In this document: in pieces, positions 21,271 through 28,474 of the stretch | Layout of the letters: every line of letters begins with the position of its first letter | How positions within the stretch are numbered: position 1 is the stretch's first letter | The notes under the pieces: model-generated | What the model was told of the DNA's origin: nothing | What the model saw: the letters and a program-made list of their open reading frames with translations, nothing else | Databases searched by the model: none | Program-made: the position numbers and the translations under genes | From: a virus | DNA length: 43,556 nt | Strand: one strand, 5' to 3' | Virus record (IMG/VR): IMGVR_UViG_3300045741_000256 | Coordinates: 1 to 43,556 of that record

Positions 21271-22282
21271 AGTTCTTCTTACAGGTATTGGTGGGAGTAT
21301 TTCAGCACACTTCCTCAAATACATCCTTACAAACTCAGATTGGGATGTGATAGGAATTGACTCCTTCAGGCATAAGGGTTGGTCAGATCGTGTCAACATG
21401 GTAATTGGAGAAAACGAGGAATGGCGTAAGCGCTTAACTATCATTACCCATGACTTAACAGCTCCGTTATCCCCAGTTGCCAAGAGCAAAATCGGGTACG
21501 TTGATTATATAATCTCAATGGCTGCTTTGTCTGATGTAGAGGCAAGTATCCAAAATCCTGAGTATTACATAAAAAATAACGTTGACTTGGTAATTAACTT
21601 GCTTGAGTATGCCAGAGAAATCAAACCTAAAGTATTCGTACAGATCTCCACAGATGAAGTCTATGGTGCAGTGTCTTCAAAACATGATGACCTTAGAAGA
21701 GAGTGGGACGCCATTATCCCATCAAACCCGTATGCAGCTTCTAAAGCTTGCCAAGAAGCAATCGCAATTAGCTACTGGCGAACTTACGGTGTTCCAGTAA
21801 TCATCACTAACACGATGAACAACTTTGGGGAAATGCAACAATCCTCAAAATTCCCTGCAATGCTCCAAAAATGGATTGCAGCAGGTAAAAAAGTAACCAT
21901 ACACGGAAAGCCAGGTGAAATAGGCTCTCGTTCGTATATTCACTCTTGGAACTTTGCTAGTGCCATTATGTTTATTTTGGAGAAATTGCCGCCGCACATG
22001 CACGTGCCGAACGCCGTTGATAAACCTGACAGGTACAACATTGCAGGTGATAAACAGTTGGATAATCTTGAACTTGCAGAACTAATCTCAAGCCTCATGG
22101 GAGAAACAAAATTAGACTACGAACTTGTCGACACTCACTCTCAGCGACCTGGGCATGACCCGCACTACGGACTTGATTCATCGAAACTCTACGCTCTCGG
22201 ATGGAAGCCACCACTCACCTTTGAAGAGTCCCTAAAAAATACTATCGAGTGGCAATCAAAGCATCCTGAATGGATGGCCTAA
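21260..22282 (+). CDS. Sugar-nucleotide 4,6-dehydratase-like SDR enzyme
   Basis: This 340-residue extended short-chain dehydrogenase has an N-terminal Rossmann motif TGIGGSIS (last Gly replaced by Ser), ISTDEVYG (residues 129-136) with the T-D-E triad typical of 4,6-dehydratases such as RmlB, and YAASK (158-162) with catalytic Tyr and Lys. It probably makes a 4-keto-6-deoxy sugar nucleotide, the first step to deoxysugars. The nucleotide (CDP, dTDP or GDP) cannot be read from motifs. I chose the ATG at 21260 inside the end of the previous gene; the longer frame has no family match. Confidence 0.8.
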   Translation: MKTKVLLTGIGGSISAHFLKYILTNSDWDVIGIDSFRHKGWSDRVNMVIGENEEWRKRLTIITHDLTAPLSPVAKSKIGYVDYIISMAALSDVEASIQNPEYYIKNNVDLVINLLEYAREIKPKVFVQISTDEVYGAVSSKHDDLRREWDAIIPSNPYAASKACQEAIAISYWRTYGVPVIITNTMNNFGEMQQSSKFPAMLQKWIAAGKKVTIHGKPGEIGSRSYIHSWNFASAIMFILEKLPPHMHVPNAVDKPDRYNIAGDKQLDNLELAELISSLMGETKLDYELVDTHSQRPGHDPHYGLDSSKLYALGWKPPLTFEESLKNTIEWQSKHPEWMA

Positions 22283-22283
22283 T

Positions 22284-22886
22284 ATGAAATCTGTACGCAA
22301 ACAAATAGGTGGTCTAGGTAATCTAATGTTCAAAGAAGCCTATCTTATTGGAAAGACCCTTGATGGAGAAATTCCTGATGTTTACCTTCAAAGTCAGAAG
22401 TATTGGGAAAAACACACTGATAGAATACGCGCTACCTTTTCAGAAGGGATAAGCCCAACCATAGACAAAGTTGCTCTTCATATTCGTCGTGGGGATTACA
22501 AGGGAAATCCATTCTATGTCAATCTTTGGGAAACTGAATACTACAAGCAAGCAACTCGAATGTTCCCCAATGACCAATTCATTGTGTTTTGCAAAGATAA
22601 TCAGGGCTGGGACACTGATAAAAATGACCGCCAGTGGTGCCGAATTGCTCTCCTACCGTTGATTGGTACAAGATTTGAGCTTCCTCCCAAAGAACTTACT
22701 GAAGCAGAAGACATGAATCTCATGGCTTCCTGCAAGCACATTATTATGGCTAACAGCAGTTTCTCTTGGTGGGCCGCAATGCTTAACAAGAATCCTAATA
22801 AGATTGTTGTAGCTCCTAGCGTTGATAAATGGTATTCGGATGGCGTTGAACGAACCGAATGTCCTAAAGAATGGATACGCCTATGA
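22284..22886 (+). CDS. Family 11 glycosyltransferase (alpha-1,2-fucosyltransferase type)
   Basis: This 200-residue enzyme has GGLGNLMF (residues 9-16), HIRRGDY (66-72) and NSSFSWWAAML (157-167), the three hallmark motifs of GT11. Known members add L-fucose in alpha-1,2 linkage; at least one bacterial member adds colitose, a 3-deoxyfucose. It is shorter than typical GT11 (280-300 residues), losing most of the middle, and may be a minimal enzyme. It lies 1 nt after the dehydratase gene and overlaps the next. Confidence 0.8.
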   Translation: MKSVRKQIGGLGNLMFKEAYLIGKTLDGEIPDVYLQSQKYWEKHTDRIRATFSEGISPTIDKVALHIRRGDYKGNPFYVNLWETEYYKQATRMFPNDQFIVFCKDNQGWDTDKNDRQWCRIALLPLIGTRFELPPKELTEAEDMNLMASCKHIIMANSSFSWWAAMLNKNPNKIVVAPSVDKWYSDGVERTECPKEWIRL

Positions 22887-23869
22887 ACAGAAGAATACTC
22901 ATCACAGGTAGCTCAGGTCTTGTTGGTTCGGCCTGTATGGAACTGTTTATCGAAAAGGGCTGGTATGTAACTGGAATTGACAACAATGGCCGATCAAAAT
23001 TCTTTGGGACAGAGAAGAGACCTGTCTTCAACGAGATTGATATTCGAGATGAAGTTGCAATCAATAAACTATTCTCAGAGAAGACGTTCGACGCCATCAT
23101 TCATGCTGCAGGTCAGCCATCCCATGATTACGCTACCGACCATGTGCTTGAAGACTTCGATATCAATGCGCGTGGCACTCTAATCCTCTTGGAGGCAACT
23201 AGAAAGTACTGCCCAGAAGCAGTCTTTGTCTATGTCTCTACGGATAAGGTGTATGGGGAGAATATGAAGGCAATTACGCTTCAGGAAGAAACGATGCGTT
23301 ATCAACCTTGGGGGAAGGACGACGAAAAAGGGTTTTCCGAATCACTTGGTCTCGACTTCGCAGGAGACCGTTCATTCTTCGGTTGTTCCAAAGCCGCCGC
23401 AGATATGTACGCCCAACAATATGCAGCCCGTTTCGGCATGAAGGTCGGGGTCTTTCGACCGGGCTGTATCACTGGCAGGAACCATGCTGGAGCCGAACAG
23501 CATGGGTTCCTAGCCTATTTAGCAAAGTGTATTAAAGGAGGTAAGACCTATAAAATATATGGCAACGGGAAACAAGTCAGAGACCAAATCCATTCGAGTG
23601 ACTTGGCATCGGCTCTCTATGAGTTCATCCAGTCCCCCAAAGTGGGAGGAGTGTACAACATTGGAGGAGGCCCAGAAAGGAGCGTATCTGTCCTTGAAGC
23701 GGGAACGCTTCTTGGAGAAGCTATAGGCCGCCCATTTATTAAGACATGGACCTCACCTAGGAAAGGAGACAGACTATGGGATGTTCACGATGTCAGCAAG
23801 TTTCGCAGAGATTACCCAGAGTGGGACTACAAGTATGCTTTATCAGCGATTATAAAAGACTTAGTATGA
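22883..23869 (+). CDS. CDP-paratose 2-epimerase-like SDR enzyme
   Basis: This 328-residue protein has TGSSGLVGSA (residues 8-17), VTGIDNNGRSKFFG (29-42), STDKVYGEN (119-127), FFGCSK (165-170), a TGRNHAGAEQHGFLAYL stretch and YGNGKQVRDQIHSSD, a series that resembles the tyvelose-pathway 2-epimerase group. That group turns CDP-paratose to CDP-tyvelose. The catalytic Tyr of the Y-x3-K motif is Phe166 here. Related proteins I recall also have Phe at this place, so activity is not excluded. The ATG at 22883 overlaps the previous stop. Confidence 0.75.
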   Translation: MNRRILITGSSGLVGSACMELFIEKGWYVTGIDNNGRSKFFGTEKRPVFNEIDIRDEVAINKLFSEKTFDAIIHAAGQPSHDYATDHVLEDFDINARGTLILLEATRKYCPEAVFVYVSTDKVYGENMKAITLQEETMRYQPWGKDDEKGFSESLGLDFAGDRSFFGCSKAAADMYAQQYAARFGMKVGVFRPGCITGRNHAGAEQHGFLAYLAKCIKGGKTYKIYGNGKQVRDQIHSSDLASALYEFIQSPKVGGVYNIGGGPERSVSVLEAGTLLGEAIGRPFIKTWTSPRKGDRLWDVHDVSKFRRDYPEWDYKYALSAIIKDLV

Positions 23870-25032
23870 AAAGAGACATTAAATACGGCGGTATGCTTCT
23901 TGGGAAAGAAGAGATAGCTGCTGTTAATAAAGTAATGAAACGTAATTGGTGGCCACTAGGGGAAGAGGGAAAATTAATGGAAGCTGAAGCAGCTAAATTT
24001 CTTGGAATGAAACATGGCATACTTGCAAATTCTGGTTCTAGTGCTGGTTTACTGGCTCTTATGGCGTTGGAGCTTCCTAAGGGAAGTGAAGTCATCATAC
24101 CTGCTGTTACTTTCCCTACTATATTTAACATTATTGTTCACTGTGGTCTTGTCCCTGTGGTAGTTGATTCAAAGATTGGTTCGTACAATCTTGACCCTGA
24201 AGAACTTGAGGAGGCAATTTCTGATAAAACAAAGGCAATCATCTGTGTCCATGCCGTAGGCAATCCGTGTGATATGCCGAAGATTATTAAGATAGCTAAG
24301 AGGAATAAATTATATGTTCTTGAGGACAACTGTGACGGGTGGGGCGGAACTATCGGAACAAGAAAGGTCGGCTCTTTTGGTACATTATCTTTTACATCGT
24401 TCCACGCGGCTCACATTGTGTCCATGGGACAAGGAGGAGGAGTATTTACAAATGACGCGGAACTTGCACGTAAAGTGCGAATGTACCGAGACTGGGGAAG
24501 ACAGGCTGACTTGAATGGCCGCACAAACGATAAGTGGCCGTCCCTACCGAAAGATTACGACAATCGCTTCATCTACGAAAAGATGGGATTAAATCTCTCA
24601 CCACTTGAACTTCAAGCTGCAATGGGACGTATACAGCTTAAAAAGACCGCTAAGATAAAGAGATTGCGGCAGAGGAATTTTACCTATCTATATAAACACC
24701 TCAGTAAGTTTGAAGACCTTATTATGCCTACATGGGTTAATGGTGCTGAACCTAGCTGGTTTTCTTTTCCTATTACAACAATGGGAAAGCGCGGTCCCCT
24801 TGTAGCTCATCTTGAGGAACACGGTATTGAGACTCGGAGCATGTTCGCTGGCAATATCATTAAGCACCCTGCGTATAAAAATGTCCATTACCGCATTGGT
24901 TTTTCGCTTGACCACGCTGACTATATTCTCAAGCATAGTTTTTGGATAGGTTGCCATCCTCGAATGACACAGGAAGACCGAGAGTACGTTGTTGACGTTT
25001 TCAAGGACTACTACGAAAATCATGCAGAGTAA
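23866..25032 (+). CDS. PLP-dependent sugar 3-dehydratase-like protein (DegT fold, His for Lys)
   Basis: This 388-residue DegT/DnrJ/EryC1/StrS-fold protein has the motif SFHAAHIVSMGQGGG (178-191) with His183 at the position of the PLP-binding Lys. His at this site marks the 3-dehydratases ColD and E1 (RfbH/AscC type), which remove the 3-hydroxyl of a 4-keto-6-deoxy sugar nucleotide on the way to 3,6-dideoxyhexoses. The RDWGR segment is followed by QADLNGRTNDKW with none of the cysteines that E1 uses to hold its 2Fe-2S cluster, and its length is near ColD's (about 390). It is therefore more ColD-like in chemistry though E1-like in sequence around RDWGR. Confidence 0.85.
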   Translation: MKRDIKYGGMLLGKEEIAAVNKVMKRNWWPLGEEGKLMEAEAAKFLGMKHGILANSGSSAGLLALMALELPKGSEVIIPAVTFPTIFNIIVHCGLVPVVVDSKIGSYNLDPEELEEAISDKTKAIICVHAVGNPCDMPKIIKIAKRNKLYVLEDNCDGWGGTIGTRKVGSFGTLSFTSFHAAHIVSMGQGGGVFTNDAELARKVRMYRDWGRQADLNGRTNDKWPSLPKDYDNRFIYEKMGLNLSPLELQAAMGRIQLKKTAKIKRLRQRNFTYLYKHLSKFEDLIMPTWVNGAEPSWFSFPITTMGKRGPLVAHLEEHGIETRSMFAGNIIKHPAYKNVHYRIGFSLDHADYILKHSFWIGCHPRMTQEDREYVVDVFKDYYENHAE

Positions 25033-25621
25033 ATTACTACTTCCCGAAGTAACTCTTATTGCAGTTACGAGTAAAGATATTCCCTCTCATAAAGAGGCTA
25101 TTGAAAAGTCTACGGAGGCAGTTTATTTTGGCGATGTTCGATTGATTGAAGAGCCAACGCTTACATCGATTGATGCTTGGAATAAATACATCATCTTTGA
25201 CCTGTGGAAGCACGTTGATACAGAATTTGCCATGCTTATTCATGCGGATGGATACGTTAAAAATCCCTCAGCATGGCGCAATGACTTCCTTGAGTATGAC
25301 TATATTGGTGCTCCGTGGCCTCTCCCAAGAGATAATTATTCCTACCGTGACCAGAACGGGGAGATAGTACGGGTAGGAAATAGTGTCTCAATTCGTAGCC
25401 AGAAAATGCTTCGAGCACCAACTACGCAGAACTTCGAGTGGAAATCTTTCTATGGGAACACAAACGAAGATGGATTTCTTTGTTGCCACCACAGACAAGA
25501 TTTAGAGGCTCTTGGATGCACGTTTGCTCCACTTGAGGTTGCCAAATACTTTAGTAAAGAACACGAAATTCCTGAGAACGAAGGTATTGATACCTTTGCG
25601 TTCCACCAGACCGATATATGA
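25022..25621 (+). CDS. DUF5672-like putative glycosyltransferase
   Basis: This 199-residue protein has WNKYIIFDLWKHVDTEFAM then LIHADGYV (an HADG in place of DxD) and EYDYIGAPWPL (about residues 90-100), features of the DUF5672 family, which is thought to hold glycosyltransferases. It ends with HxTDI-like AFHQTDI. It starts inside the end of the dehydratase gene and overlaps the next by ATGA. Donor and acceptor unknown. Confidence 0.65.
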   Translation: MQSKLLLPEVTLIAVTSKDIPSHKEAIEKSTEAVYFGDVRLIEEPTLTSIDAWNKYIIFDLWKHVDTEFAMLIHADGYVKNPSAWRNDFLEYDYIGAPWPLPRDNYSYRDQNGEIVRVGNSVSIRSQKMLRAPTTQNFEWKSFYGNTNEDGFLCCHHRQDLEALGCTFAPLEVAKYFSKEHEIPENEGIDTFAFHQTDI

Positions 25622-25776
25622 TAATCAGAAAGATATTGGCGATACCATTTGTCCTCGTTGGTCTCTGGACTAGCCTGGTTGCAAAAATCATTATTGGTAA
25701 TGATAAAATCTACGTTGCTTGGTTACAAGAAATCGCCCATGCGCTGATTCATCCTTTTCACAAACACAAAGTATGA
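25618..25776 (+). CDS. Tiny membrane protein, paralogue of the one at 10757
   Basis: This 52-residue ORF overlaps both neighbours by ATGA. It has one hydrophobic span (residues 5-26, KILAIPFVLVGLWTSLVAKIII) and a His-rich end. Residues 1-16 align with the 39-residue protein at 10757-10876 (R-x-I, P-F-V-L-x-G). Its place inside the glycan operon suggests it could hold soluble glycosyltransferases at the membrane, which is inference. Confidence 0.55.
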   Translation: MIIRKILAIPFVLVGLWTSLVAKIIIGNDKIYVAWLQEIAHALIHPFHKHKV

Positions 25777-26510
25777 TATTTGGTTTATGGCATCCAGGTA
25801 GTGGAGTAGGAGACCAAATCTTCAGCTATTTGGCTGCTCGGGTTACTGCTAAGAGACTTGGTGTTCCTTTTACGATGTATGGGGATTTCAAGGGAAAAGG
25901 TTTCATTACACTTGAGAATTTCAATGTTAATCAATTCTCGCACCATGTTGAGATGCCAGCAGGTAAGCTAGTTGTTGATTGCGACTGGCCCACCTACGAA
26001 GGCAAGACCTACTACGACCCTGAGTTCAACTTCATAGGGGACAACACCATTGTGGATGGTTGTTACTGTCAGGATGAGCGGTATTGGGCTGGTTATCCTA
26101 TTGCTGACTGGCTTCAAACAGAGCCTCTTGATATGCCTGACGACCTCTGTGTCATTAACTTCCGAGGTGGTGAGTTCTCTGCGTTCCCTGATCTGTTCCT
26201 GCCTCAGAGTTATTGGGATGAGGCTATTGAAATGATGAAGGTAAATGGATTCAAACAATTCCAAGTACATACTGATGACCCTGCTACGGCAAATAAATTC
26301 TTTCCTGACTTTGATATTATCCACGATGTCGGTCTGAACTGGCGGTCAGTTCGCTATGCTAAAGGGGCCATCATTGCCAATTCAGCGTTCGGTATCATCC
26401 CTCGTCTTCTCAATGGTGGCACAACGATTGCTCCTCGATACTGGGCTCGTAGGAACATCAAGCAGTGGTCCACTCCCCAGAATTACTATCCTAATTTCAT
26501 TTATATATGA
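25773..26510 (+). CDS. Divergent GT11-like glycosyltransferase
   Basis: This 245-residue protein carries GSGVGDQIFSYLAARVTAKRLG (the place of GGLGNQ-F in GT11), VINFRGGEF (in place of H-x-RRGD) with PQSYWDEAIEMM after it, and IIANSAFGIIPRLL in place of NSTFSWWAAWL. The pattern order is that of GT11, but key residues differ, so the sugar moved may not be fucose. It begins in an ATGA overlap with the small membrane gene. Confidence 0.6.
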   Translation: MIFGLWHPGSGVGDQIFSYLAARVTAKRLGVPFTMYGDFKGKGFITLENFNVNQFSHHVEMPAGKLVVDCDWPTYEGKTYYDPEFNFIGDNTIVDGCYCQDERYWAGYPIADWLQTEPLDMPDDLCVINFRGGEFSAFPDLFLPQSYWDEAIEMMKVNGFKQFQVHTDDPATANKFFPDFDIIHDVGLNWRSVRYAKGAIIANSAFGIIPRLLNGGTTIAPRYWARRNIKQWSTPQNYYPNFIYI

Positions 26511-26677
26511 AATATCCTGTTCGACAGGTTCCTTATGGAAATTCAGGAAAACAATTTTGGAGAAAAAGATTTTGGAGATTTCATGTAAGTTGTTGTGAAC
26601 GTGGTGGGACAGAACAGGCTGGAAACTATATTTGTCTCTTTTTATCAGACAGAAAATTGTACCTTTCTTTCTTATGA
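26507..26677 (+). CDS. 56-residue Arg/aromatic protein in glycan operon
   Basis: This ORF is joined by ATGA overlaps at both ends. It is rich in Arg, Phe and Trp (KQFWRKRFWRFHVSCCERGG) and has an amphipathic, membrane-seeking character near its end. No family is recognised. The double coupling supports its reality. Confidence 0.5.
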   Translation: MKYPVRQVPYGNSGKQFWRKRFWRFHVSCCERGGTEQAGNYICLFLSDRKLYLSFL

Positions 26678-27300
26678 ACGCATGTCTTGTAAACTACAAC
26701 TTCGACCCGAAGGATTGGTGGCTCAAGTATGGTATGGAGGCCCGAGTCTACGACAGGTCTGATGATGGCATAGAAAGGAGTTTCGCTGCGAAAGTCGTAA
26801 TGTCCGAGAATCGTGGAAATGTCGATTACGACAAGCTGATGTTCCTGGTGGAGTTCTACGATGAGCTGCCCGAGGTTTTCTTGTGGGGTAAGACCAACCT
26901 ATTCAAATACATCACTGAGTCCGAATTTGCTGAGAAGCTAGAGAAGTGTGAAGGTTTCACACCGCTGATACGCCAGGACCACCTTACCTACCGTGACCAG
27001 TACGGTCTGGTTAATTATTACGACTCAAGCGGTATGTACTACGAGAAGAACAATTCCTGGTATCTCAATGTCCATCCGGCACACAATATCTATTCGTGGC
27101 ATGACTGGGCTCAGATGTTCCGACTCCCAGAGCCAGCCTTCATCCCCTTCGCACCTGGAGGCAATTACATTCTTACACGTGAAACAGTTCACAAACACTC
27201 GCGTGACCTCTATCGAGAGATGGCTGAGACTATGCCCTACACGACCCTTCCAGGAGAGGCTCAATTAGCAGAGAGAAGTTACTACCTTCTATGGTCTTAA
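26674..27300 (+). CDS. DUF3431-like protein, putative glycan enzyme
   Basis: This 208-residue protein has SENRGNVDYDKLMFLVEFYDELPEVFLWGK broken over residues 45-75 and a closing FIPFAPGGNYILTRETV region, which match in style the DUF3431 family (N-x-G-x2...YxxLP; F-x2-GxxF-x-V). Proteins of this family lie in glycan clusters and are thought to be glycosyltransferases. It contains a 13-bp palindrome read as FAAK. Overlaps both neighbours. Confidence 0.55.
   Translation: MNACLVNYNFDPKDWWLKYGMEARVYDRSDDGIERSFAAKVVMSENRGNVDYDKLMFLVEFYDELPEVFLWGKTNLFKYITESEFAEKLEKCEGFTPLIRQDHLTYRDQYGLVNYYDSSGMYYEKNNSWYLNVHPAHNIYSWHDWAQMFRLPEPAFIPFAPGGNYILTRETVHKHSRDLYREMAETMPYTTLPGEAQLAERSYYLLWS
26781..26793. repeat. 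TTTCGCTGCGAAA palindrome, copy 9
   Basis: Within the DUF3431-like gene, read as FAAK. Confidence 0.9.
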
Positions 27301-27449
27301 CCGCTTGTGTAAAGAAAAGCTACGCCACTGAGCGTGATGCGCTCGACAAGCGCAAGGTCATTAAACAAGAACAGGGAAAGAAAAGTCTCCATGCTTACAG
27401 GTGTCCATATTGTAAATTCTGGCATTTAACACATCAAAAACAACGATGA
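27291..27449 (+). CDS. Zinc-finger-like mini-protein between glycosyltransferase genes
   Basis: This 52-residue basic protein ends in YRCPYCKFWHLTH, a C-x2-C-x3-H-x2-H zinc-binding pattern seen in small phage proteins. It overlaps the previous gene by 10 nt and the next by ATGA. A DNA- or RNA-binding protein inside a glycan operon is unusual. Confidence 0.55.
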   Translation: MVLTACVKKSYATERDALDKRKVIKQEQGKKSLHAYRCPYCKFWHLTHQKQR

Positions 27450-28303
27450 AGATTTCCGCTTTTACATACAATGGCGAGTCTGAGATGCTCAGGCTCCATG
27501 TTGGTTCTCTTCATAAGGAAATTGACCACTTCTTTGTAGTCGAATCGACAAAAACCTTTTCTGGTGCTTACAAGCCCCTCTATTACCCACGCGATAAGCA
27601 TTGTATTGAAGAATGGAAGAATCAAGTGACTCATTTTGTTACTGACGATTCTTTGTCTGATTATTGGGATTTAGCACGTTCCTCACCCAACACCGTAGGT
27701 GCTGAACATTGGAAGCGCGAGTTCGTACAAAAAGAGGCAATTCGTGATGCCCTACAATACCTTGAAGATGATGACATTGTGTATATCGGGGATGTTGATG
27801 AGATACCTGACATGCGGTATGTGCCGAAAAATAAGGTAGAGAAACTCAAGCTCCGAGTGTATGCCTACTATATGGACAATAGGTCTTCGGAAGAGTTCTG
27901 GGGACCTATTGTTGGTCGCTGGAAAGACATAAAGGGCAAGTGTCTCAACCACATCCGTTCCGATGTTTCGCTGCGAAACACTGAGTACGCTGGGTGGCAC
28001 TTCACTTCACAGGGAGGGTATGCCGAATTAAAAAGGAAGTTACGAGACTCATATACCTCAGAGAGCTACTTCACTCCTGAAGTTGAGCGTAATCTTTCAT
28101 ATAATTACATGAATGGTGTTGACTTCCTTGGCAGGAACTTTACCTTCAAAGTCGATGAGTCCGAGTGGCCAACCTATCTAAAAAAGCATCGGGTTGAATA
28201 CGCTCACCTGTGTCGTGGTGTTGGCAAATTTGCTTCTCACCGTCGTAAACTTCGTAAAAAAGATACTCACTCTCAATATAACCCCGCCGAAGCGGGGGAT
28301 TAA
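27446..28303 (+). CDS. Family 17-like glycosyltransferase
   Basis: This 285-residue protein starts MKISAFTYNGESEMLRLHVG, has FFVVESTKTFSG (residues 29-40) and DDIVYIGDVDEIP (about 109-121), the motifs of GT17, the family of beta-1,4-N-acetylglucosaminyltransferase III. The acidic GDVDE holds the metal and donor. Bacterial and phage members have unknown donors. It is the last gene of the plus-strand island; its final codons form the arm of a terminator hairpin. It carries a 13-bp palindrome read as SLRN. Confidence 0.8.
   Translation: MKISAFTYNGESEMLRLHVGSLHKEIDHFFVVESTKTFSGAYKPLYYPRDKHCIEEWKNQVTHFVTDDSLSDYWDLARSSPNTVGAEHWKREFVQKEAIRDALQYLEDDDIVYIGDVDEIPDMRYVPKNKVEKLKLRVYAYYMDNRSSEEFWGPIVGRWKDIKGKCLNHIRSDVSLRNTEYAGWHFTSQGGYAELKRKLRDSYTSESYFTPEVERNLSYNYMNGVDFLGRNFTFKVDESEWPTYLKKHRVEYAHLCRGVGKFASHRRKLRKKDTHSQYNPAEAGD
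27966..27978. repeat. TTTCGCTGCGAAA palindrome, copy 10
   Basis: Within the GT17-like gene, read in another frame as SLRN. Confidence 0.9.
28282..28297. terminator. Shared terminator hairpin between converging operons
   Basis: CCCCGC pairs with GCGGGG around four bases. On the minus strand the loop is TTCG (stable UUCG tetraloop) followed by TTATATTG, so it best fits ending the late operon. On the plus strand it lies in the last codons (NPAEAGD) of the GT17-like gene and has a weaker T-run. Confidence 0.65.
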
Positions 28304-28304
28304 A

Positions 28305-28472
28305 TTACGCCTCTAACTGAGAAGCGATGAAATGGACGACAGCGGCTCCGATTGAGCCAATGGTGACTGTTCCCCACTCAGGATTCCCTGCTAACATCGT
28401 TGTTATTGCAAATGCTAAAAATACAAGAACCCCTCGATACGCTGAATGTAAGACTGTTCCTTTTGTAAACAT
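28305..28472 (-). CDS. Second small holin-like membrane protein
   Basis: This 55-residue ORF directly follows the endolysin gene (2 nt gap). It has two hydrophobic segments (about residues 12-28 and 33-50) with a short hydrophilic turn, like class II holins or antiholins. As the last gene of the late operon it may set lysis timing. Its stop faces the stop of the GT17-like gene with 1 nt between. Confidence 0.55.
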   Translation of the reverse strand: MFTKGTVLHSAYRGVLVFLAFAITTMLAGNPEWGTVTIGSIGAAVVHFIASQLEA

Positions 28473-28474
28473 AT

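Noticed and set aside
18783-28303. Glycan island as bacterial contamination or chimeric assembly
   Set aside because: Its first gene overlaps the NinG-like gene by 4 nt, its last gene shares a hairpin with the phage lysis operon, and its small membrane protein has a paralogue in the phage early operon.
18783-28303. Island as a DNA-base glucosylation system
   Set aside because: No hydroxymethylase, deoxynucleotide kinase or phage DNA glucosyltransferase motif is present, and the GT families found act on glycans.
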